DNA of 64,000 nucleotides from Protonemura montana (taxonomy: Eukaryota; Arthropoda; Insecta; Plecoptera; Nemouridae). A program made the translations under genes and the position numbers. Under the pieces are notes generated by a model. That model searched no databases, had not been told where the DNA came from, and was given only the letters and a program-made list of their open reading frames with translations. The stretch is from contig OX387610.1 in assembly GCA_947568835.1 (NCBI GenBank), forward strand, positions 15,171,001 through 15,235,000, given 5' to 3'. Below, in pieces: positions 1-10,764 of this stretch; position 1 is the stretch's first letter; each line of letters opens with the position of its first letter.

Positions 1-49
1 AACGACTTCACGTTCATCATAAAAGAGTACAAATTACAGACGTAAGTTG

Positions 50-471
50 CTGCGATCCACCTCTTGATGATGTATTCTGCACGCTATCGTTCCCCTGGTT
101 GCTGTGATCCACCTCTTGATGATGTATTCTGCACGCTATCGTTCCCCTGGTTGCTGTGATCCACCTCTTGATGATGTATTCTGCACGCTATCGTTCCCCT
201 GGTTGCTGTGATCCACCTCTTGATGATGTATTCTGCACGCTATCGTTCCCCTGGTTGCTGTGATCCACCTCTTGATGATGTATTCTGCACGCTATCGTTC
301 CCCTGGTTGCTGTGATCCACCTCTTGATGATGTATTCTGCACGCTATCGTTCCCCTGGTTGCTGTGATCCACCTCTTGATGATGTATTCTGCACGCTATC
401 GTTCCCCTGGTTGCTGTGATCCACCTCTTGATGATGTATTCTGCACGCTATCGTTCCCCTGGTTGCTGTTA
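50..471. repeat. 52-bp minisatellite, about 8 units
   Basis: A 52-bp unit containing 'gatccacctcttgatgatg' is repeated about eight times with almost no divergence, which points to recent expansion. It stops about 26 bases before the splice acceptor of the PAH exon at 498, so it lies in the preceding intron next to the polypyrimidine tract. Confidence 0.95.
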
Positions 472-497
472 TATCAATGTTATTTTTGTCCGGGTAG

Positions 498-621
498 AAT
501 GGAGATCCCCGAGGTGATCCGGAGAGTTTCCCACCTGTTCCGGGATTACCCCGAGCTGATAGCCGGGTTCAACTCGTTCTTGCCACCCTGGTGCAAGATC
601 AAGGTGCCAGTCAGCCAGAAG
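498..621 (+). CDS. internal exon encoding a PAH (Sin3-type) domain
   Basis: The exon encodes one base of a split codon plus 41 residues, including 'VIRRVSHLF', 'DYPELIAGFNSFLPP' and 'CKIKV'. This matches the second helix and conserved FNxFLPP turn of paired amphipathic helix domains of Sin3 corepressors, which bind short helices of transcription factors in the nucleus. The acceptor is the AG at 496-497 after a T-rich tract; the donor is the GT at 622-623 (AAG|GTGCGT). It ends on a codon boundary (phase 0), the same phase as the zinc-finger exon at 1940, so direct splicing is plausible. The first half of the PAH domain must lie upstream of the window. A combination of PAH and C2H2 finger is not the usual Sin3 architecture, so I do not name the gene. 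The domain call is fairly sure. Confidence 0.75.
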
Positions 622-659
622 GTGCGTCATATCGTTGCTTTGATTTCAACAATAATTAA

Positions 660-872
660 TGTCTTTATGATTGTTCTTAGACTCATGTCTACTTGATGTC
701 AACTTAGCACTAATTTTAACAAAAACTATTTCAACTGGGTTTTGAATGCTAGTGAAGAACAACTAAAATTCTAGTCGTAATTAAATTATAATATTAAAAT
801 ACTGAACATTTTAGTTATCCATTACTTAGCATTCAAAACCCATTTCAAATAGTTATTATCAAAATTAATAAC
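660..872. mobile_element. palindromic Penelope-associated repeat, short copy
   Basis: Begins with 'tagactcatgtctacttgat' and contains 'tttgaatgctagtgaagaac'. The reverse complement of that end follows at 828-860 ('tagcattcaaaacccattt'). The same arms recur near 8.2-8.7, 21.4-21.9, 44.9, 52.0-52.5, 61.0 and 62.1 kb. This copy lacks most of the central part. Confidence 0.75.
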
Positions 873-1340
873 TTCTGTGTAAATATTATTATTTATTAAG
901 AGTGATTAAAATAGAGTTTGTGGGCCGAAGTGGAATCCTGTAGAAAATGTCAAGTGAAAGCAGTTAATTGTTTTCTTGTTCTACGTGGAAAAAATTACTT
1001 TCTCATCTTTTCTAGTCCAGCATTACTCCAAGCTTTCCATGCTGTCAATTCAGTATAAAAATCACCTGCACAAATAGCTGACTCCCTTGTCATATGCTAG
1101 CTTTTATTATATGTCATATTTTCAACACACTTTCTATTCTTTGTGCAACTGACAACTGTGGCTTTTGAGCGATCCCAAGGAAACTGTTCTGTAATTGTGT
1201 TTCTTTTTTATAAAGATTTCTGTTGTTTGTGTTTTTTAAATTAGAAACAAATTCTTATCGACAAAATCTCTCGATGCTTTGCCCCACGAGCGTGATTCGA
1301 TAACTTTTTTCCAATGAAACAAACGAATCACTTCTCATCT

Positions 1341-1871
1341 GATCAGTTGAAATCTTATTTAAATTGCAAACGCTTGTAATGCACGGGGTATTTTATTATT
1401 AACAACACTATAACCGTCTAAAAAATTGATGCCCAAACGCGGACTCGAACCCCTATCTCCACCTGTCGCGGGTGTTGCTCTAACCAATTGATATACTTGG
1501 ACACCGATCTCCACCTGTCGCGGGTGTTGCTCTAACCAATTGAGCTACTTGGACCCCGATCTCCACCTGTCGCAGGTGTTGCTCTAACCAATTGAGCTAC
1601 TTGGACCCCGATCTCCACCTGTCGCGGATGTTGCTCTAACCAATTGAGCTACTTGGACCCCGATCTCCACCTGTCGCAGGTGTTGCTCTAACCAATTGAG
1701 CTACTTGGACCCCGATCTCCACCTGTCGCGGGTGTTGCTCTAACCAATTGAGCTACTTGGACCCCGATCTCCACCTGTCGCTGGTGTTGCTCTAACCAAT
1801 TGAGCTCCGACACTGGCTTTTTGGCTGTTTAGGCATCAATTTTTGAGACGGTTATAGTGTTGTTAATAACA
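1341..1871 (+). mobile_element. palindromic tRNA-array element, copy 1 (interior flipped)
   Basis: Flanked by a 15-bp direct repeat 'aatcacttctcatct' (1326-1340 and 1872-1886), a target-site duplication. The left end has the family head ('aaattgcaaacgcttg'), then an arm ending 'ttgatgcccaaac' near 1436. Seven 52-bp tRNA-like half units follow in minus orientation, then the inverted arm (1832-1865). The single box B-bearing tRNA end ('ggactcgaacc' = GGTTCGAGTCC reversed) lies beside the head arm, opposite to the other array-bearing copies, so the interior is inverted relative to the ends. It occupies the intron just before the zinc-finger exon. Confidence 0.9.
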
Positions 1872-1939
1872 AATCACTTCTCATCTCGTCAGGGCAAAAT
1901 TCAAGGCCCTAAATGTTAAACCCTGCTTCTCTGAACCAG

Positions 1940-2335
1940 AAGGAGAAGGAAGACATCGACCCCATCGAGGCGGGCAGCTCAGCAAACCACCGCGGTAGCG
2001 ATCTCGCGAGCAAAGTTCGATCGCCCGCCGTCGAAGTCGGCAAGCGACTGAAACGCAAGTCAAGCGCGACTGCGGCCGACGTAGCCAAGAAAGTCAAGAC
2101 GGAGCTCGTTCAGAACGATGCTCGATCAGCGGCGCAGTCCGTGCAGATCGTGACCGATGTCGTCGTGGAGGCGTCGCCCTCCGTCGTGGAGGAGGAGGTA
2201 AAGGAGGAGGAGCTAGAGGAGGACGGCGGCGGCGCGACTCCGTTCGGGGCGTTCGTGTGCCATGCGTGTCTGAAGTCGTTCCCGCGCAAGAACCTCTTAC
2301 AAGCGCACGTCCAGGAAAACCACGCCAAGAGATAA
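1940..2335 (+). CDS. terminal exon: acidic nuclear protein with C-terminal C2H2 zinc finger
   Basis: Encodes 131 residues to a TAA at 2333-2335. Visible parts in order: a basic stretch ('KRLKRKSS', 'KKVKTE') resembling a nuclear localisation signal, an acidic run ('EEEVKEEELEED'), then one C2H2 finger, F-V-C-x2-C-x3-F-x5-L-x2-H-x4-H, ending 'HVQENHAKR'. The finger suggests nucleic-acid binding. The acceptor 'ctctgaaccag' at 1939 is chosen because it starts in phase 0, as the PAH exon requires. An ATG at 1913 is also in frame but has a stop directly before it. The exon is GC-rich compared with its surroundings, as expected for coding DNA here. The protein is not identified; a chromatin or transcription role is inference from the PAH plus finger pairing. 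Confidence 0.75.
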   Translation, partial: KEKEDIDPIEAGSSANHRGSDLASKVRSPAVEVGKRLKRKSSATAADVAKKVKTELVQNDARSAAQSVQIVTDVVVEASPSVVEEEVKEEELEEDGGGATPFGAFVCHACLKSFPRKNLLQAHVQENHAKR

Positions 2336-2800
2336 GGCGGTCGATCGCTAGCTACGTTTACCTATCGGGCTCATTCTGGGCGTATTTCTTTTTGTACATA
2401 GTGTCGTAACGTTAACTGGAAGTAACCATATTCTCTTTGTTAGCGGTTGTTAACCGATGTAAGTTAGTTAATCAATGTCGCGTTTTTTAGAACGCATAGG
2501 CGTAGAGTTTGATAACGGATCGCGATGAGGCTTGGCTTGTTTCTTCCTGAACACAATCAGCCAGCCTCGAGGTTTAAGTGGATGTGTACGATAAAACTAT
2601 AATAAGTTGTTTTTATTGTGTACTATTATTGAATAATCTAGGTAAACTTAATGCTTCTGCACACAAATTGGTATGGATGTGGTCGTCTCCACATCGACCT
2701 ACGACCAATTGGTATGAATTAACAATCGATATGTAAAATGTTCTTTCGAAATATGAAATAATGATCCGTACGTGAAGATTGTTCTTCTTTGTCTTTTGTA
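2336..2800 (+). other. 3' UTR and intergenic spacer
   Basis: Follows the zinc-finger stop codon. No standard AATAAA signal is obvious; 'cgataaaactataataag' near 2590 is the nearest candidate. Nothing else recognised. Confidence 0.4.
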
Positions 2801-3037
2801 AACTTTTGCGAGTTGTATCGAAGTTGTGTACAAAGTGTCGACGGTCGGGAAAGTGGATTATTTTACGTGTTTTTATCGTGAACTTTGTGACTCTGGCGAT
2901 CAAAGATGGCTGCCGTCGTGCAGCGGACAGATTTCAGCAAAGTTAACGCAAGAGAGCATCGAGTCCCATATCGGGAGCGAAACCAGCTTCCGATTTAGCG
3001 AGGATTAGGCGATTTGGACAACGCGACCTTGTGCTAG
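2801..3037 (+). other. possible first exon of a plus-strand gene
   Basis: An ATG in good context ('caaagatggctgcc', ATG at 2906) opens a 30-codon frame beginning MAAVVQRTDF and stopping at 2998. A consensus donor 'tgctag|gtgagat' follows at 3037/3038. It could be a 5' UTR exon with an upstream reading frame. A 33-bp segment at 3590-3622 with a strong acceptor ('tttttctctgttgcag') and a donor (GTGAAT) could be a next exon. Weak; no homology recognised. Confidence 0.3.
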
Positions 3038-4036
3038 GTGAGATATTTGGGAGTTTGGAAGAAATTACAAGATGTGAAACGGTTATTTTGAGACACTTCT
3101 GTTAATAGCTTCTCTCTCTTTCATTTGGTAGATTGATTGATTTCCTTTAGTGGCTTAAAGCAAAAAAAACAAGCCATGAATCCTGTTAGTACATAAAAGT
3201 AATATTTATAAAATACAGTTATAATAATAATAATTAAAGTAGTTGTTAAACTCTCAACTCACTGAAGCAGCTTTGCTTTTGAGGATAAGAATAACAGGAA
3301 CAGCTGACTCAAGTCCTCGCACGTCATTTGCCCATAAGAGCTAATTGACATAAAAGCTTGCGTGTTGCCAGTTCACATCCTGAATAGTTGGTACTTGTAT
3401 ATTTTGCTTTGGACTTCTGCTTAACAAAGTTGGTTTAGTAAAATAAAAGTGAAGTTCTGAGAATTAAAATTGTTTAATGCTGTTTGTTGAGTGGACCCAA
3501 AATGTTGTCAAATTGCAGTGTTCGAATTTGTTTCTTGAAATCGCCGTTCACGTCGGAAAACATTAACCGCTGGTTTTTCTCTGTTGCAGCGCGTTCGTGT
3601 GGAATCGAGGCGGGTAGTGGAGGTGAATTCTTTGAACGTTTGGTTAATTGTACAATTGAATTTGTTGTACTGAATGAAAATGGATTTGATATTTTATGTT
3701 CAAGCCTGTAAATTAAATTTACATAAATTATAACAAGAAGTTACTGACTTGTGAATCATTTCTTAATTTTACGAACTTGAAGATGTCTCAGCTGCAAGAG
3801 ATTTGCAAGGAGATGAATGTTCTCTGTCCTACGTTTCTTTAAAACCGATGCAAATTAAATGTTTGCATGAACGGTGCATCTCTGGTAGCATTGATAAAGA
3901 GAGCTGCCTTATTAATAGTGTTAAAGTAGTGTAAAGTTTCAAGGCCACAATATAATTGTTCCTGCAGAGAACTGTGTAAGTCAAACAAACATCTACCAGA
4001 AATAGGAATCAGAGAAATGCTCGTGAACTTTATTTT
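3038..4036. other. AT-rich non-coding stretch
   Basis: Apart from the mini-exon candidate at 3590-3622 I see no gene, repeat or RNA here. Confidence 0.5.
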
Positions 4037-6870
4037 GAAGTACGATGTTTACGCAAAATTTAAATAGCCCATCGTGTTCGGGGGTGCAAACTACCCCTTA
4101 GACCACAGTATGTGCCAATCTTCAAAAATCAAGAAAAAACGTAAGGGGTTAGTCCATTGATTTTTTCAATATTTTTTCAGTGTAAAATCAAGTGATGGAT
4201 TTTGACCCGCGAGGGGTGTCAACAGGGGTAGAATTTCAAGGGGAATTGAATGCACCCCTCTGTTTTTGTCTCAGATCAATATTAAGGGAGTTATTCTAGT
4301 TTTAAAATTAAAAATCAAGATAGCGGCTAAAGTATGATGTTAACGCAAAATCTAAACAGCCCATCGTGTTCGGGGGTGCAAACTACCCCTTAGACCACAG
4401 TATGGGCGAATCTTTAAAAATCAAGAAAAAACGTTATTTTTTCAATATTTTTTCAGTGTAAAATCAAGTGATGGATTTTGACCCGCGAGGGGTGTCAAAA
4501 GGGGAAGAATTTCAAGGGGAGTTGAATGCACCCCTCTGTTTTTGTCTCAGATAAATATTAAGGGAGTTATTCTAGTTTTAAAATTAAAAATCAAGATAGC
4601 GGCTAAAGTATGATGTTAACGGAAAATCTAAACAGCCCATCGTGTTCGGGGGTGCAAACTACCCCTTAGACCACAGTATGGGCGAATCTTTAAAAATCAA
4701 GAAAAAACGTAAGGGGTTAGTCCATTGATTTTATCAATATTTTTTCAGTGTAAAATCAAGTGATGGATTTTGACCCGCGAGGGGTGTCAACAGGGGTAGA
4801 ATTTCAAGGGGAGTTGAATGCACCCCTCTGTTTTTGTCTCAGATAAATATTAAGGGAGTTATTCTAGTTTTAAAATTAAAAATCAAGATAGCGGCTAAAG
4901 TATGATGTTAACGCAAAATCTAAACAGCCCATCGTGTTCGGGGGTGCAAACTACCCCTTAGACCACAGTATGGGCGAATCTTTAAAAATCAAGAAAAAAC
5001 GTAAGGGGTTAGTCCATTGATTTTATCAATATTTTTTCAGTGTAAAATCAAGTAATGGATTTTGACCCGCGAGGGGTGTCAACAGGGGTAGAATTTCAAG
5101 GGGAGTTGAATGCACCCCTCTGTTTTTGTCTCAGATAAATATTAAGGGAGTTATTCTAGTTTTAAAATTAAAAATCAAGATAGCGGCTAAAGTATGATGT
5201 TAACGCAAAATCTAAATAGCCCATCGTGTTCGGGGGTGCAAACTACCCCTTAGACCACAGTATGGGCGAATCTTTAAAAATCAAGAAAAAACGTAAGGGG
5301 TTAGTCCATTGATTTTATCAATATTTTTTCAGTGTAAAATCAAGTGATGGATTTTGACCCGCGAGGGGTGTCAACAGGGGTAGAATTTCAAGGGGAGTTG
5401 AATGCACCCCTCTGTTTTTGTCTCAGATCAATATTAAGGGAGTTATTCTAGTTTTAAAATTAAAAATCAAGATAGCGGCTAAAGTATGATGTTAACGCAA
5501 AATCTAAACAGCCCATCGTATCGGGGGTGCAAACTACCCCTTAGACCACAGTATGGGCGAATCTTTAAAAATCAAGAAAAAACGTAAGGGGTTAGTCCAT
5601 TTATTTTTTCAATACTTTTTCAGTGTAAAATCAAGTGATGGATTTTGACCCGCGAGGGGTGTCAAAAGGGGAAGAATTTCAAGGGGAGTTGAATGCACCC
5701 CTCTGTTTTTGTCTCAGATAAATATTAAGGGAGTTATTCTAGTTTTAAAATTAAAAATCAAGATAGCGGCTAAAGTATGATGTTAACGGAAAATCTAAAC
5801 AGCCCATCGTGTTCGGGGGTGCAAACTACCCCTTAGACCACAGTATGGGCGAATCTTTAAAAATCAAGAAAAAACGTAAGGGGTTAGTCCATTGATTTTT
5901 TTAATATTTTTTCAGTGTAAAATCAAGTGATGGATTTTGACCCGCGAGGGGTGTCAACAGGGGTAGAATTTCAAGGGGAGTTGAATGCACCCCTCTGTTT
6001 TTGTCTCAGATAAATATTAAGGGAGTTATTCTAGTTTTAAAATTAAAAATCAAGATAGCGGCTAAAGTATGATGTTAACGCAAAATCTAAACAGCCCATC
6101 GTGTTCGGGGGTGCAAACTACCCCTTAGACCACAGTATGGGCGAATCTTCAAAAATCAAGAAAAAACGTAAGGGGTTAGTCCATTGATTTTATCAATATT
6201 TTTTCAGTGTAAAATCAAGTGATGGATTTTGACCCGCGAGGGGTGTCAACAGGGGTAGAATTTCAAGGGGAGTTGAATGCACCCCTCTGTTTTTGTCTCA
6301 GATAAATATTAAGGGAGTTATTCTAGTTTTAAAATTAAAAATCAAGATAGCGGCTAAAGTATGATGTTAACGGAAAATCTAAACAGCCCATCGTGTTCGG
6401 GGGTGCAAACTACCCCTTAGACCACAGTATGGGCGAATCTTTAAAAATCAAGAAAAAACGTAAGGGGTTAGTCCATTGATTTTATCAATATTTTTTCAGT
6501 GTAAAATCAAGTAATGGATTTTGACCCGCGAGGGGTGTCAACAGGGGTAGAATTTCAAGGGGAGTTGAATGCACCCCTCTGTTTTTGTCTCAGATAAATA
6601 TTAAGGGAGTTATTCTAGTTTTAAAATTAAAAATCAAGATAGCGGCTAAAGTATGATGTTAACGCAAAATCTAAATAGCCCATCGTGTTCGGGGGTGCAA
6701 ACTACCCTTTAGACCACAGTATGTGCCAATCTTCAAAAATCAAGAAAAAACGTAAGGGGCTAGTCCATTGATTTTTTCAATATTTTTTCAGTGTAAAATC
6801 AAGTGATGGATTTTGACCCGCGAGGGGTGTCAACAGGGGTAGAATTTCAAGGGGAGTTAAATGCACCCAC
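4037..6870. repeat. 292-bp satellite array, about 10 units
   Basis: The landmark 'cccatcgtgttcgggggtgc' recurs at 292-base steps (4071, 4363, 4639, 4931, 5223, 5515, 5806, 6098, 6390, 6682). One unit is 276 bp through loss of about 16 bases near 4440. The unit is G-run rich and holds short internal inverted stretches ('gggggtgcaaactacccc'). Variants shared between non-adjacent units ('cggaaaatc' in the third, seventh and ninth; 'aaaggggaagaa' in the second and sixth) show block duplication. No coding capacity. Confidence 0.95.
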
Positions 6871-6983
6871 CTGTTTGAACCTGCGATGGAAACTTACCTC
6901 GTTTTTCTTGATTTTCTTCTGAGAATTCCCCGAGTTCCTCGACTCTCAACGCCTGGGCTATAGACATGACGTAAGCACACACG

Positions 6984-7413
6984 TGTACGATAAGTTGCCT
7001 ACCCATCAGGATTCACTGCTACGTGCGATTTATTTATATCTTGTTTTATTTGCTTCCTGCAAAAGATACAAGACAATGGAACGGAGGAGAAACGGGGCCG
7101 GGTTCGTATCCCGCTTGGTACACTATTTTGAACTAAGAAACAATCACCTACCAAGATTGTTAGAGTATTGTCTTGCAACTCTCACCAACGTTCATAGCGT
7201 CCGTTTAGCGGCGAGTGAAGATCGCTCTCGTGCCCAGCTCCAGGATGCAGAGGGTCGCTGGTTCGAGTCAGGTAAGTCACGTGTCTGTATTAAACTGCAG
7301 GATATGTTTCAATCTTTACAGAGAAAACTTTCATCTCCTCTCCAAGATGTACTGAGGTCTCCACCAGCTGATATCCAAGTACATGTTATTTCCTGCCAAC
7401 ATTGTGTCGTCGC
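6984..7413. other. spacer with weak tRNA-like traces
   Basis: Open in one frame for 153 codons but with no recognisable domain. It contains box B-like motifs ('gctggttcgagtc' near 7260 and 'ccgggttcgtatcccg' near 7100), so I read it as decayed tRNA-derived SINE material rather than a gene. Confidence 0.35.
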
Positions 7414-7690
7414 GGTAGCAGATCGTTTGGTCACTACTTTATGAGGAAGATCTATCAAGGAAGCCTGAGTTCGATTACCGCCCGTTCCACATTTTGTTCT
7501 TCATCAAGTGGCGACTGACATTATTATTTTCATAACACTGAAGTCGCAATTCATGTATCTCTTATTTCCCCTCACGTACCACCCAGTCACGGTGGCTGAT
7601 TGGAAAAGTCACTACTCTGCAAGTAACTAATGACGAGACCGGGTTCGATTCCCGTCCATTCCGCTTTTTGTTCTTCAGAAAGTAGCAACA
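7414..7690 (+). mobile_element. two diverged copies of a tRNA-derived SINE
   Basis: Copies at about 7414-7510 and 7585-7690 share the order: box A-like 'ggtggctgattgg' or 'ggtagcagatcg', then 'gtcactact', then box B ('gggttcgattcccg' or 'gagttcgattaccg'), then a common tail containing 'tttgttcttca'. This is the layout of Pol III retroposons. It is a different family from the 52-bp array elements. Confidence 0.6.
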
Positions 7691-7742
7691 GTAATTTGTT
7701 CTGAGTGACAGATTGCATCAAGAGTTTGATAACAAATGTATC

Positions 7743-7815
7743 GGATGATATGCGTCCTCATAGCACAGTGGGATAGTCGGGAGACTCAATGCGTGCGGGC
7801 CGTAGTTCGCTTCCC
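7743..7815 (+). other. tRNA-like fragment
   Basis: Contains 'catagcacagtgggatag', like box A, and 'cgtagttcgcttcccgg', a degenerate box B and T arm. The cloverleaf does not close well, so it is probably a SINE head or tRNA pseudogene. Confidence 0.4.
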
Positions 7816-7977
7816 GGCGCCTCCAAGTTTTGTCTCTCAGAGTCCTCCACCTGGAACATAGTTCAAGTGAAGGGATGGGGAGAGAAGATCCGAATTATAG
7901 TTTTGAAGTTTTTTTTTTTTACTAAGTCCAAAAACAAAGGCATATATACAACTTCCACCACCAAAATGTTATCAGAG

Positions 7978-8075
7978 CAGCGTGGCTCAATGGTAACGTG
8001 CTAGCTTCGAAGCTGGGCAAGGAATTATAATCCTGGGTTCGAATCCGGCCGAAATCTACGTTTTGAACACGGCTA

Positions 8076-8134
<59 letters not shown>
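7978..8134 (+). mobile_element. tRNA-derived SINE head with long poly-T tail
   Basis: 'gtggctcaatggtaacgtg' fits box A and 'gggttcgaatccgg' fits box B; between them 'ctagcttcgaagctgg' forms an anticodon-like hairpin. The acceptor stem does not pair, so it is not a working tRNA gene. A run of over 50 T at 8081-8134 ends the segment. Confidence 0.55.
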
Positions 8135-8136
<2 letters not shown>

Positions 8137-8189
8137 GGATAGGTAAAGGGGTAAGTGTTTTTGGATACAAAGAACTGTTTAAGCAAAAT

Positions 8190-8775
8190 TTTGTTTTTAT
8201 TGTTAGTCGTGGAAAAACATTTAATTATTACAGGCAACAAAGTCACATTTGCAAAAAACTACTTTCAACAAAGTTTTTGAATGCTAAGTGAAGAACAACT
8301 AATTTTCTAAGGGTTCTGCAACTAATGCCTGTTACTTTATCAAGGGTGAAAGCAGTCCTGACATTTCTCTAATAACAAAAAGAACCACAAAAATATCAAC
8401 AATTACTTTTACTTATATAATTACCCTAACAATTACTGTTGGTATAAACGTTGGGAAAATTAGTTGTTTATGATGGTTTTTAGACTCATGTCTACTTGAT
8501 GTAAACTTAGCACTAGTTTTAACAAAAACTATTTCTACTGGGTTTTCAATGCTAAGTAAAGAACAACTGAATTTCCCAACGTTTCGTAACTTGTACCTGT
8601 TACTTTATCAAGGGTAAGAGCAGTCCTGACAATTTTCCGATAACTAAAGAACCACACAAAATTATAACAATTACCTAGTTCAAGCTTCCTAAATGCATCT
8701 AAATAAAATAATCAGGGTCAATAACTTAAAAACTAGTGTATTTTGTATTTTCTGAAATAAAATCTCGAACACATT
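8190..8775 (-). mobile_element. palindromic Penelope-associated repeat, compound copy
   Basis: Two partial copies side by side. The second (from about 8470) starts with 'tagactcatgtctacttgat', carries the arm 'actatttctactgggtttt', and has the catalytic-core-like segment 8574-8613 read on the minus strand ('acgaaacgttggg'). It ends with the family tail 'tattttgtattttctgaaat'. The same tail occurs at 21.55 and 52.28 kb. Confidence 0.7.
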
Positions 8776-9072
8776 GGCAATAAACAAAATCAAAATAAGT
8801 TTAACATTCCAGTTGACCGGTGCTTTTGATTGGAGGAAACTAAAGAACAGCTAACAGTTTCCCAAGATCTCTGTCCCAGTGACATTTTGATTCTTATCCT
8901 GCAGTTGTTTAATTCCTAACAACAATTATATTGTCGCATATAACTCTGCGGGTTTTTCCTGATGCCGAGAATCAATCACTGTGATGAAATAAAAACCTTG
9001 CTTTTCTCTCCGAGGGACGGAAAGTGGACAAAGCTGCTGGTCTTGCGTTGACGTAGATTAATGTTTCCCGAG

Positions 9073-9138
9073 TCAAGTTCTCCTTCCGTTGGGTGCAGCG
9101 GGTCGACTTTCACGGCCAAGAGGGGAGGGAACGCCAAC
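9073..9138 (-). CDS. candidate C-terminal exon, paralogue of 13481-13552
   Basis: On the minus strand the acceptor 'ttattttgcag' is followed by 22 codons starting VGVPSPLG, continuing RPAAP and ending at a TGA. The segment at 13481-13552 has the same acceptor position, the same start, RPAAP and a stop at the homologous place. In the VGVPSPLG frame the differences in the first eight codons are all synonymous (GGC/GGT, CCC/CCG, CCT/CCG), while the other two frames would change residues. That pattern suggests coding selection before or after duplication. No protein family is recognised. Confidence 0.4.
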   Translation of the reverse strand, partial: VGVPSPLGRESRPAAPNGRRT

Positions 9139-9239
9139 CTGCAAAATAAGGGAAACATTTAGACATGTCAGGATAGCCAACTGTGCCAGACTGGTAAGCT
9201 AGCAGGTGGCAATGCTGGTTGTTTCATTATTGGGATTCA

Positions 9240-9330
9240 ACATAGCACTGTTTTGACAACAATCCATGGGGCACTGGTCTAATGGCGTTGGTGAATAAGT
9301 GGGTGATGATGAACCTAACCTAGCCTAGCC
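9240..9330 (-). mobile_element. fragment of 5S-derived SINE tail
   Basis: 'gcactggtctaatggcgt' and 'gatgatgaacctaacctagc' match the 3' region of the 5S-derived SINE copies at 30.15-30.25 and 45.76-45.87 kb, in the same orientation. Confidence 0.7.
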
Positions 9331-9468
9331 TTGAAGGTGAATTTAAAAAAAATTGCGATAAAAAAATGTGTCGCTGGCCTTATCTGGTTCTTTTTTCAAA
9401 AATCCCTTTGCAAATGTCACAGCATGCTCATCGTCCGGTTAAAACTGGCTAAAAGCTGGTTCAAACGT

Positions 9469-9871
9469 ACCTGGCATGCACTCTTATTGGCAGTGCATTC
9501 GACTGGACAGTAAGCCTGTAAAACATACCTGGCATGCACTCTTATAGGCAGTGCATTCGACTGGACAGTAAGCCTGTAAAACATACCTGGCATGCACTCT
9601 TATAGGCAGTGCATTCGACTGGACAGTAAGCCTGTAAAACATACCTGGCATGCACTCTTATAGGCAGTGCATTCGACTGGACAGTAAGTCTGTAAAACAT
9701 ACCTGGCATGCACTCTTATAGGCAGTGCATTCGACTGGACAGTAAGTCTGTAAAATATACCTGGCATGCACTCTTATAGGCAGTGCATTCGACTGGACAG
9801 TAAGCCTGTAAAACATACCTGGCATGCACTCTTATAGGCAGTGCATTCGACTGGACAGTAAGCCTGTAAAA
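9469..9871. repeat. 58-bp minisatellite, 7 units
   Basis: Units containing 'acctggcatgcactcttata' and 'gtgcattcgactggacag' repeat every 58 bases, nearly identical. No coding capacity seen. Confidence 0.95.
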
Positions 9872-10490
9872 CTCCAGCCTAGATAAGATCCCGCAGTTGA
9901 TTCCAAGCGATCAGTGATATTTGCGACAATATTGCGAATCACCAAAAATCTTAACTTACTTTGTAGGCTTCTAAGACGTTAAAGAGGTTTTTTTAACAAC
10001 CAAAACACACTTTATTAGTTTCTTTTTGATAATTTTGCCAAAACCAGATTGTGAGTGACAGTGCCAAACAATGCCAAAACAATTAAACTATTGAAGAAAC
10101 ATACCTTTATGTCTATTTTCAATTTTGTAACTCAACTTTACAGAAAGAAATCTTACTTTTAGTAAATGTCATGTTTTAATGCGTCAGTTAAATGAGTTTT
10201 AAGTTATAGTGAGTAAAGATTCATACCGTACTAAATTATCTTATTTCTCAACGATAGAATATAAAAATTACTGACTGCAATATTTTCACAGCTACCGTCA
10301 AAATACGCATTAGAAATACCAATTTAGATTTTTTTCATTTTTTTACAAAATCACCCTTGAAGTACTCAGGTGGTCTCCACGTGATGCTGCAACAAAAAAA
10401 TATTTACTTACATCAATCTGGAAAGGTAATATAATTCATATACAATGTCTGTTGAAGATCTTCAGGACTTACTCAATTATTGTAGGAGTC
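9872..10490. other. AT-rich stretch, nothing recognised
   Basis: No gene, RNA or repeat family recognised. Confidence 0.5.
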
Positions 10491-10496
10491 CTGTGG

Positions 10497-10548
10497 CGGA
10501 TGGGGGGATGGTGGTGGGGGGGTTGGGTGGGATGGTGGTGGGGGCCAT
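10497..10548 (+). repeat. G-rich tract
   Basis: Several runs of three or more G ('gggggatggtggtggggggg' and on) over about 50 bases could form a G-quadruplex. Function unknown. Confidence 0.5.
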
Positions 10549-10764
10549 TTTCAGAGATGACGTCTTCATCTCTGAAACAATAAACACTAATCAAGGCTTT
10601 CTGCTTTCGCTAATAATAATGTCACTCAATTCTCCCATATGTGAACTTTGAGTTCAGGAAGTGCTAAGTTATCCGTACCTACTGGCTTTTGCGACATATT
10701 TATTTGTATTTTTGCATATATATATAATATAATTATGTACTATATTAACATGTAATGTCGTTAC

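Larger units (their letters stand above)
622..1939 (+). other. intron between PAH and zinc-finger exons
   Basis: Inferred intron in which two mobile elements sit: a palindromic Penelope-associated repeat at 660-872 and a tRNA-array element at 1341-1871. The rest (873-1340) is AT-rich with nothing I recognise. An alternative acceptor AG at 1892-1893 would lead to an in-frame stop after nine codons. Confidence 0.5.

Noticed and set aside
9300-9330. Telomere-like 'cctaacctagcctagcc'
   Set aside because: It is part of the 5S-derived SINE 3' region and recurs in other copies.
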